DNA from: a bacterium
GTDB taxonomy: Bacteria; Electryoneota; Electryoneia; Electryoneales; Electryoneaceae
Length of the DNA stretch: 64,000 nucleotides
Assembly (NCBI GenBank): GCA_020444425.1
Contig: JAHLLB010000003.1
Location: 1 to 64,000, forward strand
Direction: 5' to 3'
Positions 53,075 to 60,967 of this stretch are shown here, piece after piece. Both the position numbers and the translations under genes were made by a program. The first letter of the stretch is position 1; each line of letters begins with the position of its first letter. The notes beneath the pieces are model-generated. The model did no database searches and was not told the origin of the DNA. It saw nothing but the letters and a program-made list of their open reading frames with translations.

Positions 53075-53551
53075 TCAGCGATCACCATCGAGGTCCACCA
53101 GCAGTACGACTCGGGCTTCGACGGACTCGCCTCGTCCGGCGGGTCCGATGCCTTCTGGTGAACGTTCCTTGATCGAAATCTGCATCGGGTCGCAGTTGAG
53201 TGCGTTCGCGATGTTGGAGCGCATCTTGTCGACGTACCGGGTTACTCGTGGCCGCCGAATCAGCAACGTGCTGTCCAGGTTAATCAGCGTCGAACGCATC
53301 TTCGTTGCGCGTTCGCTCACGCGTTCCAGCGCCTCGATGGCAGACAGTTCATCTTCAGGTCCAACCGGAGCCGGACCGGGATCACAATAGGCGCAGGCGC
53401 CCAGGTACGCATCGATAATCGCCCTGACGAGCACATCTCCCTGTCCGGGACCGTCCAGTCCACGATCCGAGGGAATTTCCACACCGCCAAGAACCAGTGG
53501 CCGGTCATCGGTGAACCGAAGCATGTCGACACCATACCCGACTCGTTGCAT
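53075..53551 (-). CDS. Degenerate IspF-like protein (MECDP synthase homologue without metal site)
   Basis: 158 residues, the full length of IspF. The fold signature is clear: RVGYGVDMLRF, RPLVLGGVEIPSDRGLDG, DVLVRAIIDAYLGA, NIANALNCDPMQISIKE, GPAGRGESVEARVVLLV. IspF binds its metal through Asp, His and His in GxGxDxH and LLHA. Here the DxH is DML and the LHA is VRA, so both histidines are lost while Asp remains. The catalytic HSDADV loop is PGQGDV. It is therefore unlikely to make the cyclodiphosphate of the isoprenoid pathway, and may bind a nucleotide or terpenoid phosphate or act structurally. Start 53551 has GGGAGAAGGGAC upstream. It follows the HAD gene by 41 nt. Confidence 0.8.
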   Translation of the reverse strand: MQRVGYGVDMLRFTDDRPLVLGGVEIPSDRGLDGPGQGDVLVRAIIDAYLGACAYCDPGPAPVGPEDELSAIEALERVSERATKMRSTLINLDSTLLIRRPRVTRYVDKMRSNIANALNCDPMQISIKERSPEGIGPAGRGESVEARVVLLVDLDGDR

Positions 53552-53592
53552 GTCCCTTCTCCCTGCATACTTGCTGGTTGAACGTAGTTTGT

Positions 53593-54063
53593 TTACCGGC
53601 GCAGGCCTGCGATCAGCCGTTTCGGCTTGAGCAACAGGTCCAATGCGTCGAGGGGGGAACTGACCACAATATCCGCCGCTTGCATCGTGTGTCCGAACAG
53701 GCCTTCCAGCCCGAGCACCGCGATGCCGAGCGAACAACTGCTGAGCGCTTTTTCATCGTTGGCACCGTTGCCGATATAAGCAGTGCTGACGGTACCGAAA
53801 TCGTCCACGGCGAACCGTTTCGACATCGCCTCCGATCCAGGGTCGATTGTGCGTACTTCAACCGGCAGATCGGCAAGCTGCTCGGAGGCAGAACCGAACG
53901 TATCCGCCGTGAGCACGATCAGCTTCGCCTGCTCGGATAGTGCTTTCAGCCGCTCGGCGACGCCGTCGATCAGGACACCGTCCACCGCCAGTGTGCCGTT
54001 AAAATCGAGCAACACGGCTTCGATGTTGAGATCGCGCCATCCGGGAATCTTGATCGTAATCAT
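53593..54063 (-). CDS. Small HAD-family hydrolase (soluble P-type-ATPase-like)
   Basis: 156 residues, a minimal cytosolic HAD phosphatase without a cap. Motif I is LLDFNGTLAVDG, with nucleophile Asp followed by Asn where most HADs have Asp, as in the soluble P-type-ATPase-like subgroup. Motif II is VLTADT, and motif IV is YIGNGANDEKAL. Its ATG overlaps the stop of the upstream SDR gene (ATGA), implying translational coupling. The substrate is unknown. Confidence 0.85.
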   Translation of the reverse strand: MITIKIPGWRDLNIEAVLLDFNGTLAVDGVLIDGVAERLKALSEQAKLIVLTADTFGSASEQLADLPVEVRTIDPGSEAMSKRFAVDDFGTVSTAYIGNGANDEKALSSCSLGIAVLGLEGLFGHTMQAADIVVSSPLDALDLLLKPKRLIAGLRR

Positions 54064-54914
54064 GCGCCCGTCTCCGACTTGATCCCGTATTTCTCTGAGA
54101 AGATGCGGTCTCCGATCCAGTCGGGCAGATGCGCGCGCAGGAAGGGCATCAGCAGGGTCACCGGATGCACCGGGTACCGTGCCCGCGGATTCTCAGCCTC
54201 AATCGCGCGACGCATGACCTCCGCCACACTCGCCGGTCCCCAGTAATCGCGTTTCTTGAACGGTGGGTTGGCGATAAACTGCCGGTAGAATTTGGCGTAC
54301 GGCGAATCACTCTGCTGCAGCAACGGGTCGGACTCACGCAGCGCGTTGGCACCGAAGTTGGTGCGGATCGGGCCGGGTTCGACGAGGATCACCTTGATCG
54401 ACCACGGCGCGACTTCCATCCGCAACGCGTCGCTGAGCGATTCCAGTGCGTACTTGGTGGAGGCGTACGCGCCGTTCAGCGGCGGAGTCACCTTGCCGAC
54501 GACGGAGCTGACGTTGATGATGCGGCCTTCTTGTCGTTGACGCATTTCAGGCAACACCAGTTTCGCTAGTTCGATCGGTGCGAACACGTTGATGTCGTAG
54601 ATGTCACGCATCATGTGCGGCGGGACGTCTTCGATCGCACCACGCAGACCGTAGCCGGCGTTGTTGATCAGCACGTCCACCGGTCCCAGATCCTGACGGA
54701 TATGGTGATAGATTCGTTCACGGGCAAGTGGATCGGCAACATCCAGCGGGTACGCCTGGATGTGATCGTCCTTGGCCTGCAGAGCCTTCAAGGCATTTGC
54801 ATTCCGTGCGGACGCGGCGACCTGATAGCCGTGATGCGCAAGATGGAGGGCGGTGGCCCATCCGATGCCGGATGACGCCCCGGTAATCCAGACCAGCCCC
54901 TTTGGCAGGGTCAT
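54060..54914 (-). CDS. Short-chain dehydrogenase/reductase
   Basis: 284 residues from ATG 54914 (GGAG 8 nt upstream). A classical SDR: cofactor loop TGASSGIGWATAL, LDVADP, NNAGYGLRG, catalytic Ser in IINVSSVVGKVTPP and YASTK (YxxxK). The C-terminal 80 residues (KRDYWGPASVAEVMRRAIEA ... HPVTLLMPFLRAHLPDW) suggest a lipid- or steroid-type substrate subgroup, though this is only inference. It is first in the operon with HAD, IspF-like and SpoIIE genes. The 25 codons upstream of this ATG are open but not supported. Confidence 0.9.
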   Translation of the reverse strand: MTLPKGLVWITGASSGIGWATALHLAHHGYQVAASARNANALKALQAKDDHIQAYPLDVADPLARERIYHHIRQDLGPVDVLINNAGYGLRGAIEDVPPHMMRDIYDINVFAPIELAKLVLPEMRQRQEGRIINVSSVVGKVTPPLNGAYASTKYALESLSDALRMEVAPWSIKVILVEPGPIRTNFGANALRESDPLLQQSDSPYAKFYRQFIANPPFKKRDYWGPASVAEVMRRAIEAENPRARYPVHPVTLLMPFLRAHLPDWIGDRIFSEKYGIKSETGA

Positions 54915-55121
54915 ACCAACTCTCCGTTTTGGCGGACCATATTGCTCAGCGGGCGCGTGGAGTGACACGAACTTGTGATGGTGGGACACAAAGCGTCAAA
55001 AGGAAAGTGCGTTTTCCGTAAAACCTCCCTGCCCGCCGCAAGTTCTAAACTAGCGAGATTCCATGCCAAAGACAAGGCGAATAACGGCTTGTAGCGTGCC
55101 TTGGCTGGCTTCGAATGTGGC

Positions 55122-56792
55122 TTATTCGATCGGCATCATGCGTCTGTCGTCATGGCTGCGTTGCAAGCTGTCCGGCTGGGTATTCGAGTTCAATGGCAGA
55201 ACCGGTTCAGCCAGCAGCGAATGCTTCTGCGGCCTGTTGGTTCGCGCTGTGCTCATGTCCAGCGGCCCGAAATCACTTTCTTCCAGACTGTCCAGCCAGA
55301 TGGTGATCGAACCGATGAAGATCTTGAATTTTGCTTTTGCCGGCAGGGCCTGGTGGTTCTTCGTGTACCAGCCGGTAAACTCGCCGGTCAGCCCGGCAAT
55401 GGCGGTGTAGGGCATCTGGCCGTGCAGTTTCACCACCGGCATTTCCTCACCGAGGAACTCCATCGTGCCGTCAGGTCCGTCGTAATTGATGATCGTGTTC
55501 TCGTACGTGTGGTCGATGGACACGTTGCATTCGCCACTTCGTCCCGCCATCACGAGCTGTTGCGTGTACCACATCTGGCTGGTAGCGTCAAACAGGCTCG
55601 GTGGTGCGGGAAGTTTGTCATACCACCAGTAGCCGCTCGGTTCCCACACCCGGATTTCGCTGATACCGCGGTCGTAGTCGTTTTCGAGAGTTTTGCGCGA
55701 CTTCAGTTCCGACTCGTGGTAGATCATGTCGAGCCGGCGCGTGTACCTCAGATCCTTATCGATCCACGCATAGAACGTATCCTCAATTGCCACGAACGGC
55801 ACACTGGCCCGTGCGGTGTATCGTCCAATCCAGCACGGTTCACCTTTATAGCTTCCTTCCGCCATTTCACCCGTGACATAACCGAGGCCGATGACACCGT
55901 ACTTGGCGTGCCAGGTCAACCGTTGGCCGACAGACATCGAGGCGGAAGGGTCGATGTACGGCTGCCCGCCTTCATAGCCGTCGTGAACGTAGACCCCGTC
56001 TGCGGAATACCGTTCGCCGGGATCGATCTCACGCAGCAATGCGGCGACCTCACTGGCGTACTCGGACTTCGGGTATTCTGCGAGGTAACGCCTGCCGATC
56101 TCCACCGCCCTGGCGTTTTCCCGGCGGTTGACCAGCAGTTGCAACCGTTCCCGCAACACCGGTTCGAACTGGAAATCGGCTTCGGCGTCGAGCAACACGC
56201 GCGCGGCTTTGTCGGCGTCATCATACCCGCCCCGGTCGAGGTACACACGTGCCAGTTCGACGTAGGCTTCGCCGTCCGAGCGGTCGCGGTTGATGACGGA
56301 GCTGAGCAGATTTTCCGCTTCGTCCAGTTTCCCCTGCAGGCGCAGGCACTTCGCGAGCTCGATTTGCGATTCGCCGAACTTGTCGTCCAGGCTTACCGCT
56401 TGCCGCAGGATTTGTTCCGCACGCGCCAGGCTGTCGCGCGCCATTAGTGCCGTTCCGAGCGCGAGCGTGGTGAACTGGGATTCCGGTTCGTATTTATAGG
56501 CGAGGCGCAGGTACTCAATGCCATCGCCACGATCGAGCAGGCGGTGCAACAGCGCAAAGTTCTGCAGCTGCGCGGCAGACACCGAGTTGGTCTCGTTGAA
56601 GTAGGCCGCGAGTTCATCGTACGCGAGCGCGTATTGTCCGTCGAGGTAGAGTCTGTCGATCTCGTTCACGGGCAGGGACTGGTCCATCGAGGGGACAATG
56701 TGCTTGAACTCCGGCTGCGCCCATGTGACAGAGAGGGACAAAGATAGCAGCAACGCGATGAGCAGAATGATGTGAGAACGTCTGAAAGTCAT
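55122..56792 (-). CDS. Secreted TPR protein with DUF3108-like domain, TRAP-operon linked
   Basis: 556 residues. The signal peptide MTFRRSHIILLIALLLSLSLS ends near TWAQ. Residues about 45-265 contain tetratricopeptide-like helix pairs (YLRLAYKYEPESQFTTLALG, ARAEQILRQAVSLDDKFGES, EAENLLSSVINRDRSDGEAY). Residues about 300-520 are a DUF3108-type beta domain (QRLTWHAKYGVIGLGYVTGE ... DTFYAWIDKDLRYTRRLDM ... WYTKNHQALPAKAKFKIF). The start lies 4 nt from the dctM stop, so it is co-transcribed with the TRAP transporter. A role in presenting or sensing the transported ligand is possible but unproven. Confidence 0.8.
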   Translation of the reverse strand: MTFRRSHIILLIALLLSLSLSVTWAQPEFKHIVPSMDQSLPVNEIDRLYLDGQYALAYDELAAYFNETNSVSAAQLQNFALLHRLLDRGDGIEYLRLAYKYEPESQFTTLALGTALMARDSLARAEQILRQAVSLDDKFGESQIELAKCLRLQGKLDEAENLLSSVINRDRSDGEAYVELARVYLDRGGYDDADKAARVLLDAEADFQFEPVLRERLQLLVNRRENARAVEIGRRYLAEYPKSEYASEVAALLREIDPGERYSADGVYVHDGYEGGQPYIDPSASMSVGQRLTWHAKYGVIGLGYVTGEMAEGSYKGEPCWIGRYTARASVPFVAIEDTFYAWIDKDLRYTRRLDMIYHESELKSRKTLENDYDRGISEIRVWEPSGYWWYDKLPAPPSLFDATSQMWYTQQLVMAGRSGECNVSIDHTYENTIINYDGPDGTMEFLGEEMPVVKLHGQMPYTAIAGLTGEFTGWYTKNHQALPAKAKFKIFIGSITIWLDSLEESDFGPLDMSTARTNRPQKHSLLAEPVLPLNSNTQPDSLQRSHDDRRMMPIE

Positions 56793-56796
56793 GAAA

Positions 56797-58071
56797 TCAA
56801 CCCAGGAATAGCCGTACGAGCAGCAGTGACAGGTCTTCCCAGTACGTGATCACCAGCAGCACCACCAGCATGATGCCGATAAAGGGCAGCGTGGATCGGT
56901 ACAGGGTCAGCACCGGTTTCCGGAACCGGAAACTGGAGATGAACAGATTCAGTCCGACCGGGGGAGTGGAATACCCGATCTCGAGGTTGGTCAGGAAAAT
57001 GATCCCGAGGTGAATGGGGTTGACACCGAATTCCTGCGCGACCGGTAGGATCAACGGCACCACGACGATAATCGCGGAGAAGATGTCCATTAACGCGCCG
57101 ACGATCAGCAGGAAGATGTTTAACGCGATCAGGAACGCCCATTTTGAACTGATCGCGCCACGGATGAAGTCGAAAATTACGGTTGGAACCTCAGCGTCGA
57201 TGAGGTAATTCGTCAAGCCGAGCGCCGACCCGAGAATGATCAGAATCCCGCCGACCAGCACCATTGACTCGCGTGCGATCAGTGGCAACTGTTTCGTGAT
57301 GTGGATGTCGCGGTGGATCAGCACCTCGACGATGAACAGGTAAAACGCGGTCACCGCCGCCGCTTCCGTCGCGGTGAAGGTGCCCGTGTAAATGCCGGCG
57401 ATGATCACGATCGGCAGCGGCAACTCCCACGCCGCTTCCTTCATCGCGAGCAAGGCTTCTTTGAAACGGAATGGCTGCGTCGGGATGCGGTTCTTCTTTG
57501 CCGTCAGCCCGCTGAACAGGCTCAGGGCGACAATCAGCAGCATGCCCGGCAGAATGCCCGCCATGAACAACTGATCGACCGAAATCGACGCAAACATGGC
57601 GTACAGGATGATCGGCAAACTCGGCGGAAACAACAGCCCGAGGCTGCCGGAACTGGTTAACAGTCCAAGGCTGAACCGTTCCGGGTAGCCCTCCCGCATC
57701 AACACGGGGAAGAGCAGGCCGCCGAGCGCGACGATGGTCACGCCTGACGCGCCGGTAAACGCCGTGAAGAAGCTGCACACCAGCAGCGCCACCACCGCGA
57801 CCCCACCCGGTAACCAGCCAAACAGGGCGTGGCTGACCCGGACAAGCCGTTTCGGCGCGCCCGATTCCGCCAGCAGGTACCCGGCGAAGGTGAACAACGG
57901 GATCGCCAGCAACGTTGGCTGCGAGGTCATCCGGTACATCTCGATGATGACAACCACCGGGTCGAGGCCGGCATACGCGAACGCCACAATCGCAATGCCC
58001 GCCAGCACCGCGAACAATGGCGCCCCCGCCAGTGCGAGCAACAGACAGCCGAGGATCAGCAGCGTGCTCAT
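56797..58071 (-). CDS. dctM: TRAP transporter large permease (DctM)
   Basis: 424 residues, about twelve membrane segments. Family segments are LLILGCLLLALAGAPLFAVLAG, RLVRVSHALFGWLPGGVAVV, TGASGVTIVALGGLLFPVLM, LGLLTSSGSLGLLFPPSLPI and TPPVGLNLFISSF. It is the ion-coupled transport subunit. Its ATG overlaps the dctQ stop by 4 nt (ATGA), and its stop lies 4 nt from the DUF3108 gene. Confidence 0.95.
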   Translation of the reverse strand: MSTLLILGCLLLALAGAPLFAVLAGIAIVAFAYAGLDPVVVIIEMYRMTSQPTLLAIPLFTFAGYLLAESGAPKRLVRVSHALFGWLPGGVAVVALLVCSFFTAFTGASGVTIVALGGLLFPVLMREGYPERFSLGLLTSSGSLGLLFPPSLPIILYAMFASISVDQLFMAGILPGMLLIVALSLFSGLTAKKNRIPTQPFRFKEALLAMKEAAWELPLPIVIIAGIYTGTFTATEAAAVTAFYLFIVEVLIHRDIHITKQLPLIARESMVLVGGILIILGSALGLTNYLIDAEVPTVIFDFIRGAISSKWAFLIALNIFLLIVGALMDIFSAIIVVVPLILPVAQEFGVNPIHLGIIFLTNLEIGYSTPPVGLNLFISSFRFRKPVLTLYRSTLPFIGIMLVVLLVITYWEDLSLLLVRLFLG

Positions 58072-58604
58072 GGGCTGTCCTCGACTTTGATCGACTCTGG
58101 GACGGCAGGATCATCGCCCTGTTCGAACGTATTCGTGCGGCCGAGCAGCAGGTTCAGCAACACCTGCAGCGCAATCAACGTAAAGCCGATCGGAATGACG
58201 GTCTGGAACGGCCACGCCTGCATGCCGGCAAACAGTTCCGAGCCGAATTCACGTTCCGACTGGAAGAAAACCCAGGATGCTTTGGCGAGGATGAGGGAAA
58301 TGACAATGGTGAACAGGCCGCCGGTCCAGGCGAGGATCAGGCGGATAACGGGTCCGGAGATGCGGCTGAAGACGTCAATGGCGATCTGCCGGCCCTGCCG
58401 GGCGGCGATCACCGCGCCGAACATGCCGACGGCGAGAACGGAGTGCTGCAGCACGACTTCCGCCCACGGGATGCCTTCGCCAACGACGTTGCGTAAAACC
58501 ACCTGGGTGAATGACAGGATGACCATGAACGCGAGCAGCAAAACGACCACCGCCGACACAGCGATGGACAGCCCCCGGTCAATGCCCCCCAGCACTTTCC
58601 GCAC
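58068..58604 (-). CDS. dctQ: TRAP transporter small permease (DctQ)
   Basis: 178 residues with four membrane segments (LSIAVSAVVVLLLAFMVILS; WAEVVLQHSVLAVGMFGAVI; VIRLILAWTGGLFTIVISLI; VIPIGFTLIALQVLLNLLLG). RQGRQIAIDVFSR is typical of the family. The start is a GTG at 58604 with GGGAG about 8 nt upstream. It couples to DctM in the inner membrane. Confidence 0.93.
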   Translation of the reverse strand: MRKVLGGIDRGLSIAVSAVVVLLLAFMVILSFTQVVLRNVVGEGIPWAEVVLQHSVLAVGMFGAVIAARQGRQIAIDVFSRISGPVIRLILAWTGGLFTIVISLILAKASWVFFQSEREFGSELFAGMQAWPFQTVIPIGFTLIALQVLLNLLLGRTNTFEQGDDPAVPESIKVEDSP

Positions 58605-58634
58605 GTGCTCTCTCCCTGTCCTGAATTCCCCTGA

Positions 58635-59666
58635 TCAGCCCGCGGGTTGCGGGGCGACATCACTCCGGTACGTATCGAGCGTTTGCTTGATTTGTGTGAG
58701 CAAGTCCTGGGAATAGAGCTTGCCCGCGAGGTTGTTGCGTACATCAAGGCCTATCTGCCGGTACTGCTGCATCACGGAATCATCCGGCGGCGGAATCATG
58801 GTCAGGCCCGCCTCTTCCAGCTGCTTGATGCTCTTCTCGTTATCCGCGCGGGTGATGTTGGTCAGTTCGCGAAGCTGCTTCCGGCTGATCGAGAGTAACG
58901 AGTTCTGTTCCTCCTCGCTCAGCTTGTCCCAGATGCGTTTGGACAACAGCACAGCGCCCATCGAGTTGGTCAGCGGCATCGTGTTCATGTACTTGGTGCG
59001 GGTAAACCACTGCATGCTGACCGCGGCCATCGGGGCCGTGTAGACGGCGTCGATCATGCCGGTCTGCAGCGCGGTCATCACCTCGGTGACGGACAATGGG
59101 ACCGGAGTGATGTTCATCGCGTCGAACAACGCCGCCGCAAGCGGATCACCCTGCCAGGTCCACACCTTGATGCCCTTCAGGTCGTCCATGTTGCGGATCG
59201 GTGTGTTGGAGAAGAAGTACACGTACCCAACTTCTGTCCAGCCGAGCAGGACGTAGCCTTTCTCACGAAACGCCTGGTCGAACCGCTCGGTGTACGTGTC
59301 GAGCACGATGTCGACTTCTTCCTTGCTGTTGAAGAAGAACGGCAGCTCGAGGATGCGTACTTCCGGCAGGATTTCACCCAGCCCGTTTCCGGTGAAGCCG
59401 GCGGCATGAATCTGGTTGAACCGCATTTTCCGCAGCACGTCGGGCTCGTCACCCTGCACCCCGCCCGGGTACAGCTTGAAGCCGACCTTGCCGTTGGTTG
59501 CGGTCCGGACGTCCTTGTCGAGCTGGTGCATCTGCGCCATCCACGCCGTTCCTTCCGGCGCGATGCTGGCGAATTTGATCTCGTGCTCGGGTTTATCGGC
59601 GAACGCGGTGAACGCGCCGGTGAGTACAACGGCGATGGTGAAGATCAGGACACGGTTCAGGTGCAT
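58635..59666 (-). CDS. dctP: TRAP transporter solute-binding protein (DctP)
   Basis: 343 residues from ATG 59666 (GAGGG 5 nt upstream). The signal peptide MHLNRVLIFTIAVVLTGAFT is followed by the DctP fold: IKFASIAPEGTAWMAQMHQL, VGFKLYPGGVQGDEPDVLRK, ILELPFFFNSKEEVDIV, DLKGIKVWTWQGDPLAAALF, ALQTGMIDAVYTAPMAA. It captures the solute in the periplasm and delivers it to DctQM. The Arg usually pairing with carboxylate ligands is probably in the KVWTWQGD neighbourhood or replaced, as this segment differs from classical (K)xR sequences. A non-carboxylate solute is therefore possible. Confidence 0.93.
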   Translation of the reverse strand: MHLNRVLIFTIAVVLTGAFTAFADKPEHEIKFASIAPEGTAWMAQMHQLDKDVRTATNGKVGFKLYPGGVQGDEPDVLRKMRFNQIHAAGFTGNGLGEILPEVRILELPFFFNSKEEVDIVLDTYTERFDQAFREKGYVLLGWTEVGYVYFFSNTPIRNMDDLKGIKVWTWQGDPLAAALFDAMNITPVPLSVTEVMTALQTGMIDAVYTAPMAAVSMQWFTRTKYMNTMPLTNSMGAVLLSKRIWDKLSEEEQNSLLSISRKQLRELTNITRADNEKSIKQLEEAGLTMIPPPDDSVMQQYRQIGLDVRNNLAGKLYSQDLLTQIKQTLDTYRSDVAPQPAG

Positions 59667-59801
59667 CGGACCCTCTTGCTTCTCCCAGGTAGAGCGTGGG
59701 GACGAAGATGAATGTGGATTGGTAGTGTACACGTTCCCGCGCTGCACTGTTCACGGCGAAAGTCGGGGGTTGGTTTCAACCGGAGCGAGACAGGGTGGGG
59801 T

Positions 59802-60701
59802 CTAGAGGTAGTCCTCCAGATTCGCAAGCAGCTGTTCTGCCTTGGCTTGCGCGACACGATTGAGCAGAAACGTGTTCTCCGGGGCGGCCTCAACGTCGAA
59901 GTCGAGAATCATCTGCAACGTCGTCCGCGCCGATTCTTCATCGAGTTGCTTCAGGTAGACGAATTTGACCATGAACAGCGGGCCGAGCAGGATGTTGCCG
60001 TCGGTCAGGTCGATCTGCTCGTTGATGTGCTGCACCGCGAGGTCCGGATTGCCGCCGAGCATGCGTGGCCGGGCACCGTAATACCCGCCGAAGAACAGGT
60101 GCGCGAGGCCGTAGTAGTAGCCCGGGTCGATCTCAAGCGATCGGCGCATCAACGCTTCGGCATAAGGCAGTTTCGCGACCAGTACGATGTCATTGAGACC
60201 ATTCAGGATTTCCGAGCCCCACGCATTCCCGAGCCAGAAGATGCCGGGTTGCGCGTCGTCGTCAAGCTCGAGTACTGCAGCTTCGAAATCGTCCAGTGCC
60301 GGGATGGCGATCAGATCGACACCCGCTTCCTCGATCAGCCAGCGGTTCGCGTAACCACGTGCACGGCGGTACAGATCACGTGCCGCGACAGGATCCTCGT
60401 CCTCCACGAACGCCAGCGCGTAGGCGGCGTAGCCCTGCGCGGCGAACAGCAGCATCGTGCTGTTGTGCGGGTCGCTGCGCAGCATGCCCTCGATCAGCTT
60501 GAGGTTGGATGCGAGCGCGGTTTGCGCGATCTCGAGGTTGGTCTCGGCCATCATCGCGTCGAGGCCGCCCTCGAGAATCGGGTTCATCGTCGACCGCACG
60601 ACTGACTGTTGAATCCCGCAACCGTTGAATGACAGCAGCAGGATCACCACCAGTGAAACCATGATCAGGCGATGCAGCGTGTTCCGTGATGTACCCTTCA
60701 T
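59802..60701 (-). CDS. tatT: TRAP-associated TPR lipoprotein (TatT family)
   Basis: 299 residues. The signal LIMVSLVVILLLSFNGC has a lipobox, with Cys about residue 28 lipidated. The rest is the helical T-component of TRAP transporters: MLRSDPHNSTMLLFAAQGYAA, YALAFVEDEDPVAARDLYRRA, EALMRRSLEIDPGYYYGLAH and YYGARPRMLGGNPDLAVQHI. In Treponema pallidum the homologue forms trimers with holes that dock the solute-binding protein, and a hydrophobic ligand is suspected. GAGG lies 8 nt before ATG 60701. It is first in the tatT-dctPQM operon, so this is a TPR-associated (TPAT) TRAP system. Confidence 0.9.
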   Translation of the reverse strand: MKGTSRNTLHRLIMVSLVVILLLSFNGCGIQQSVVRSTMNPILEGGLDAMMAETNLEIAQTALASNLKLIEGMLRSDPHNSTMLLFAAQGYAAYALAFVEDEDPVAARDLYRRARGYANRWLIEEAGVDLIAIPALDDFEAAVLELDDDAQPGIFWLGNAWGSEILNGLNDIVLVAKLPYAEALMRRSLEIDPGYYYGLAHLFFGGYYGARPRMLGGNPDLAVQHINEQIDLTDGNILLGPLFMVKFVYLKQLDEESARTTLQMILDFDVEAAPENTFLLNRVAQAKAEQLLANLEDYL

Positions 60702-60720
60702 TCTTCCAGCCTCACCCAAT

Positions 60721-60740
60721 CCACGACATGAATGTCGTGG
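60721..60740. repeat. Short CCACG-type hairpin
   Basis: CCACGACA and TGTCGTGG around a TGAA loop, just upstream of tatT. It has the same arm ends and loop style as the hairpin at 35971-35990. Confidence 0.5.
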
Positions 60741-60764
60741 GTATGTTTTCTGGAAACACTTACT

Positions 60765-60919
60765 TCATCCGGGGACAATTGCTTCATCCACGGACACTTT
60801 TTTCATCCGGGGACACTTACTCCGTTAAGTGTCCCCGGAAACGTATTGTCGTGTAAGCGCTTGACCTGAATCCCGGGATGATCTGACCCGGGGACACTTT
60901 GGGGACAAAGTGTCCCCGG
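60765..60919. repeat. Cluster of GGGGACA repeats with two 13-bp-stem palindromes
   Basis: Three TTCATCC-rGGACA units start at about 60765, 60783 and 60802. The third runs into a palindrome at 60807-60838 (13-bp arms, 6-nt loop), and a second palindrome with nearly the same arms lies at 60888-60919. Both arms contain CCGGGGACACTT. It looks like a REP-type cluster between thyX and tatT; the tatT operon promoter should also lie here. Confidence 0.65.
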
Positions 60920-60924
60920 CTCCC

Positions 60925-60966
60925 GAGTCCAGGCCCAGAGCTCAGAGCCCAAAGCCCGATGCCCGC
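60925..60966. repeat. Six-copy degenerate heptamer array at the thyX stop
   Basis: Units GAGTCCA, GGCCCAG, AGCTCAG, AGCCCAA, AGCCCGA, TGCCCGC, ending 1 bp from the thyX stop codon. They share the period and the pyrimidine-rich core with the other arrays. Two decayed units (GAGCCCA, GAGCCCG) also precede the stop at 62859. Confidence 0.6.
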
Positions 60967-60967
60967 T

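Noticed and set aside
53075..53551. Ordinary ispF of the MEP pathway
   Set aside because: Two of three metal-ligand residues and the catalytic loop are replaced, so the plain name would mislead.
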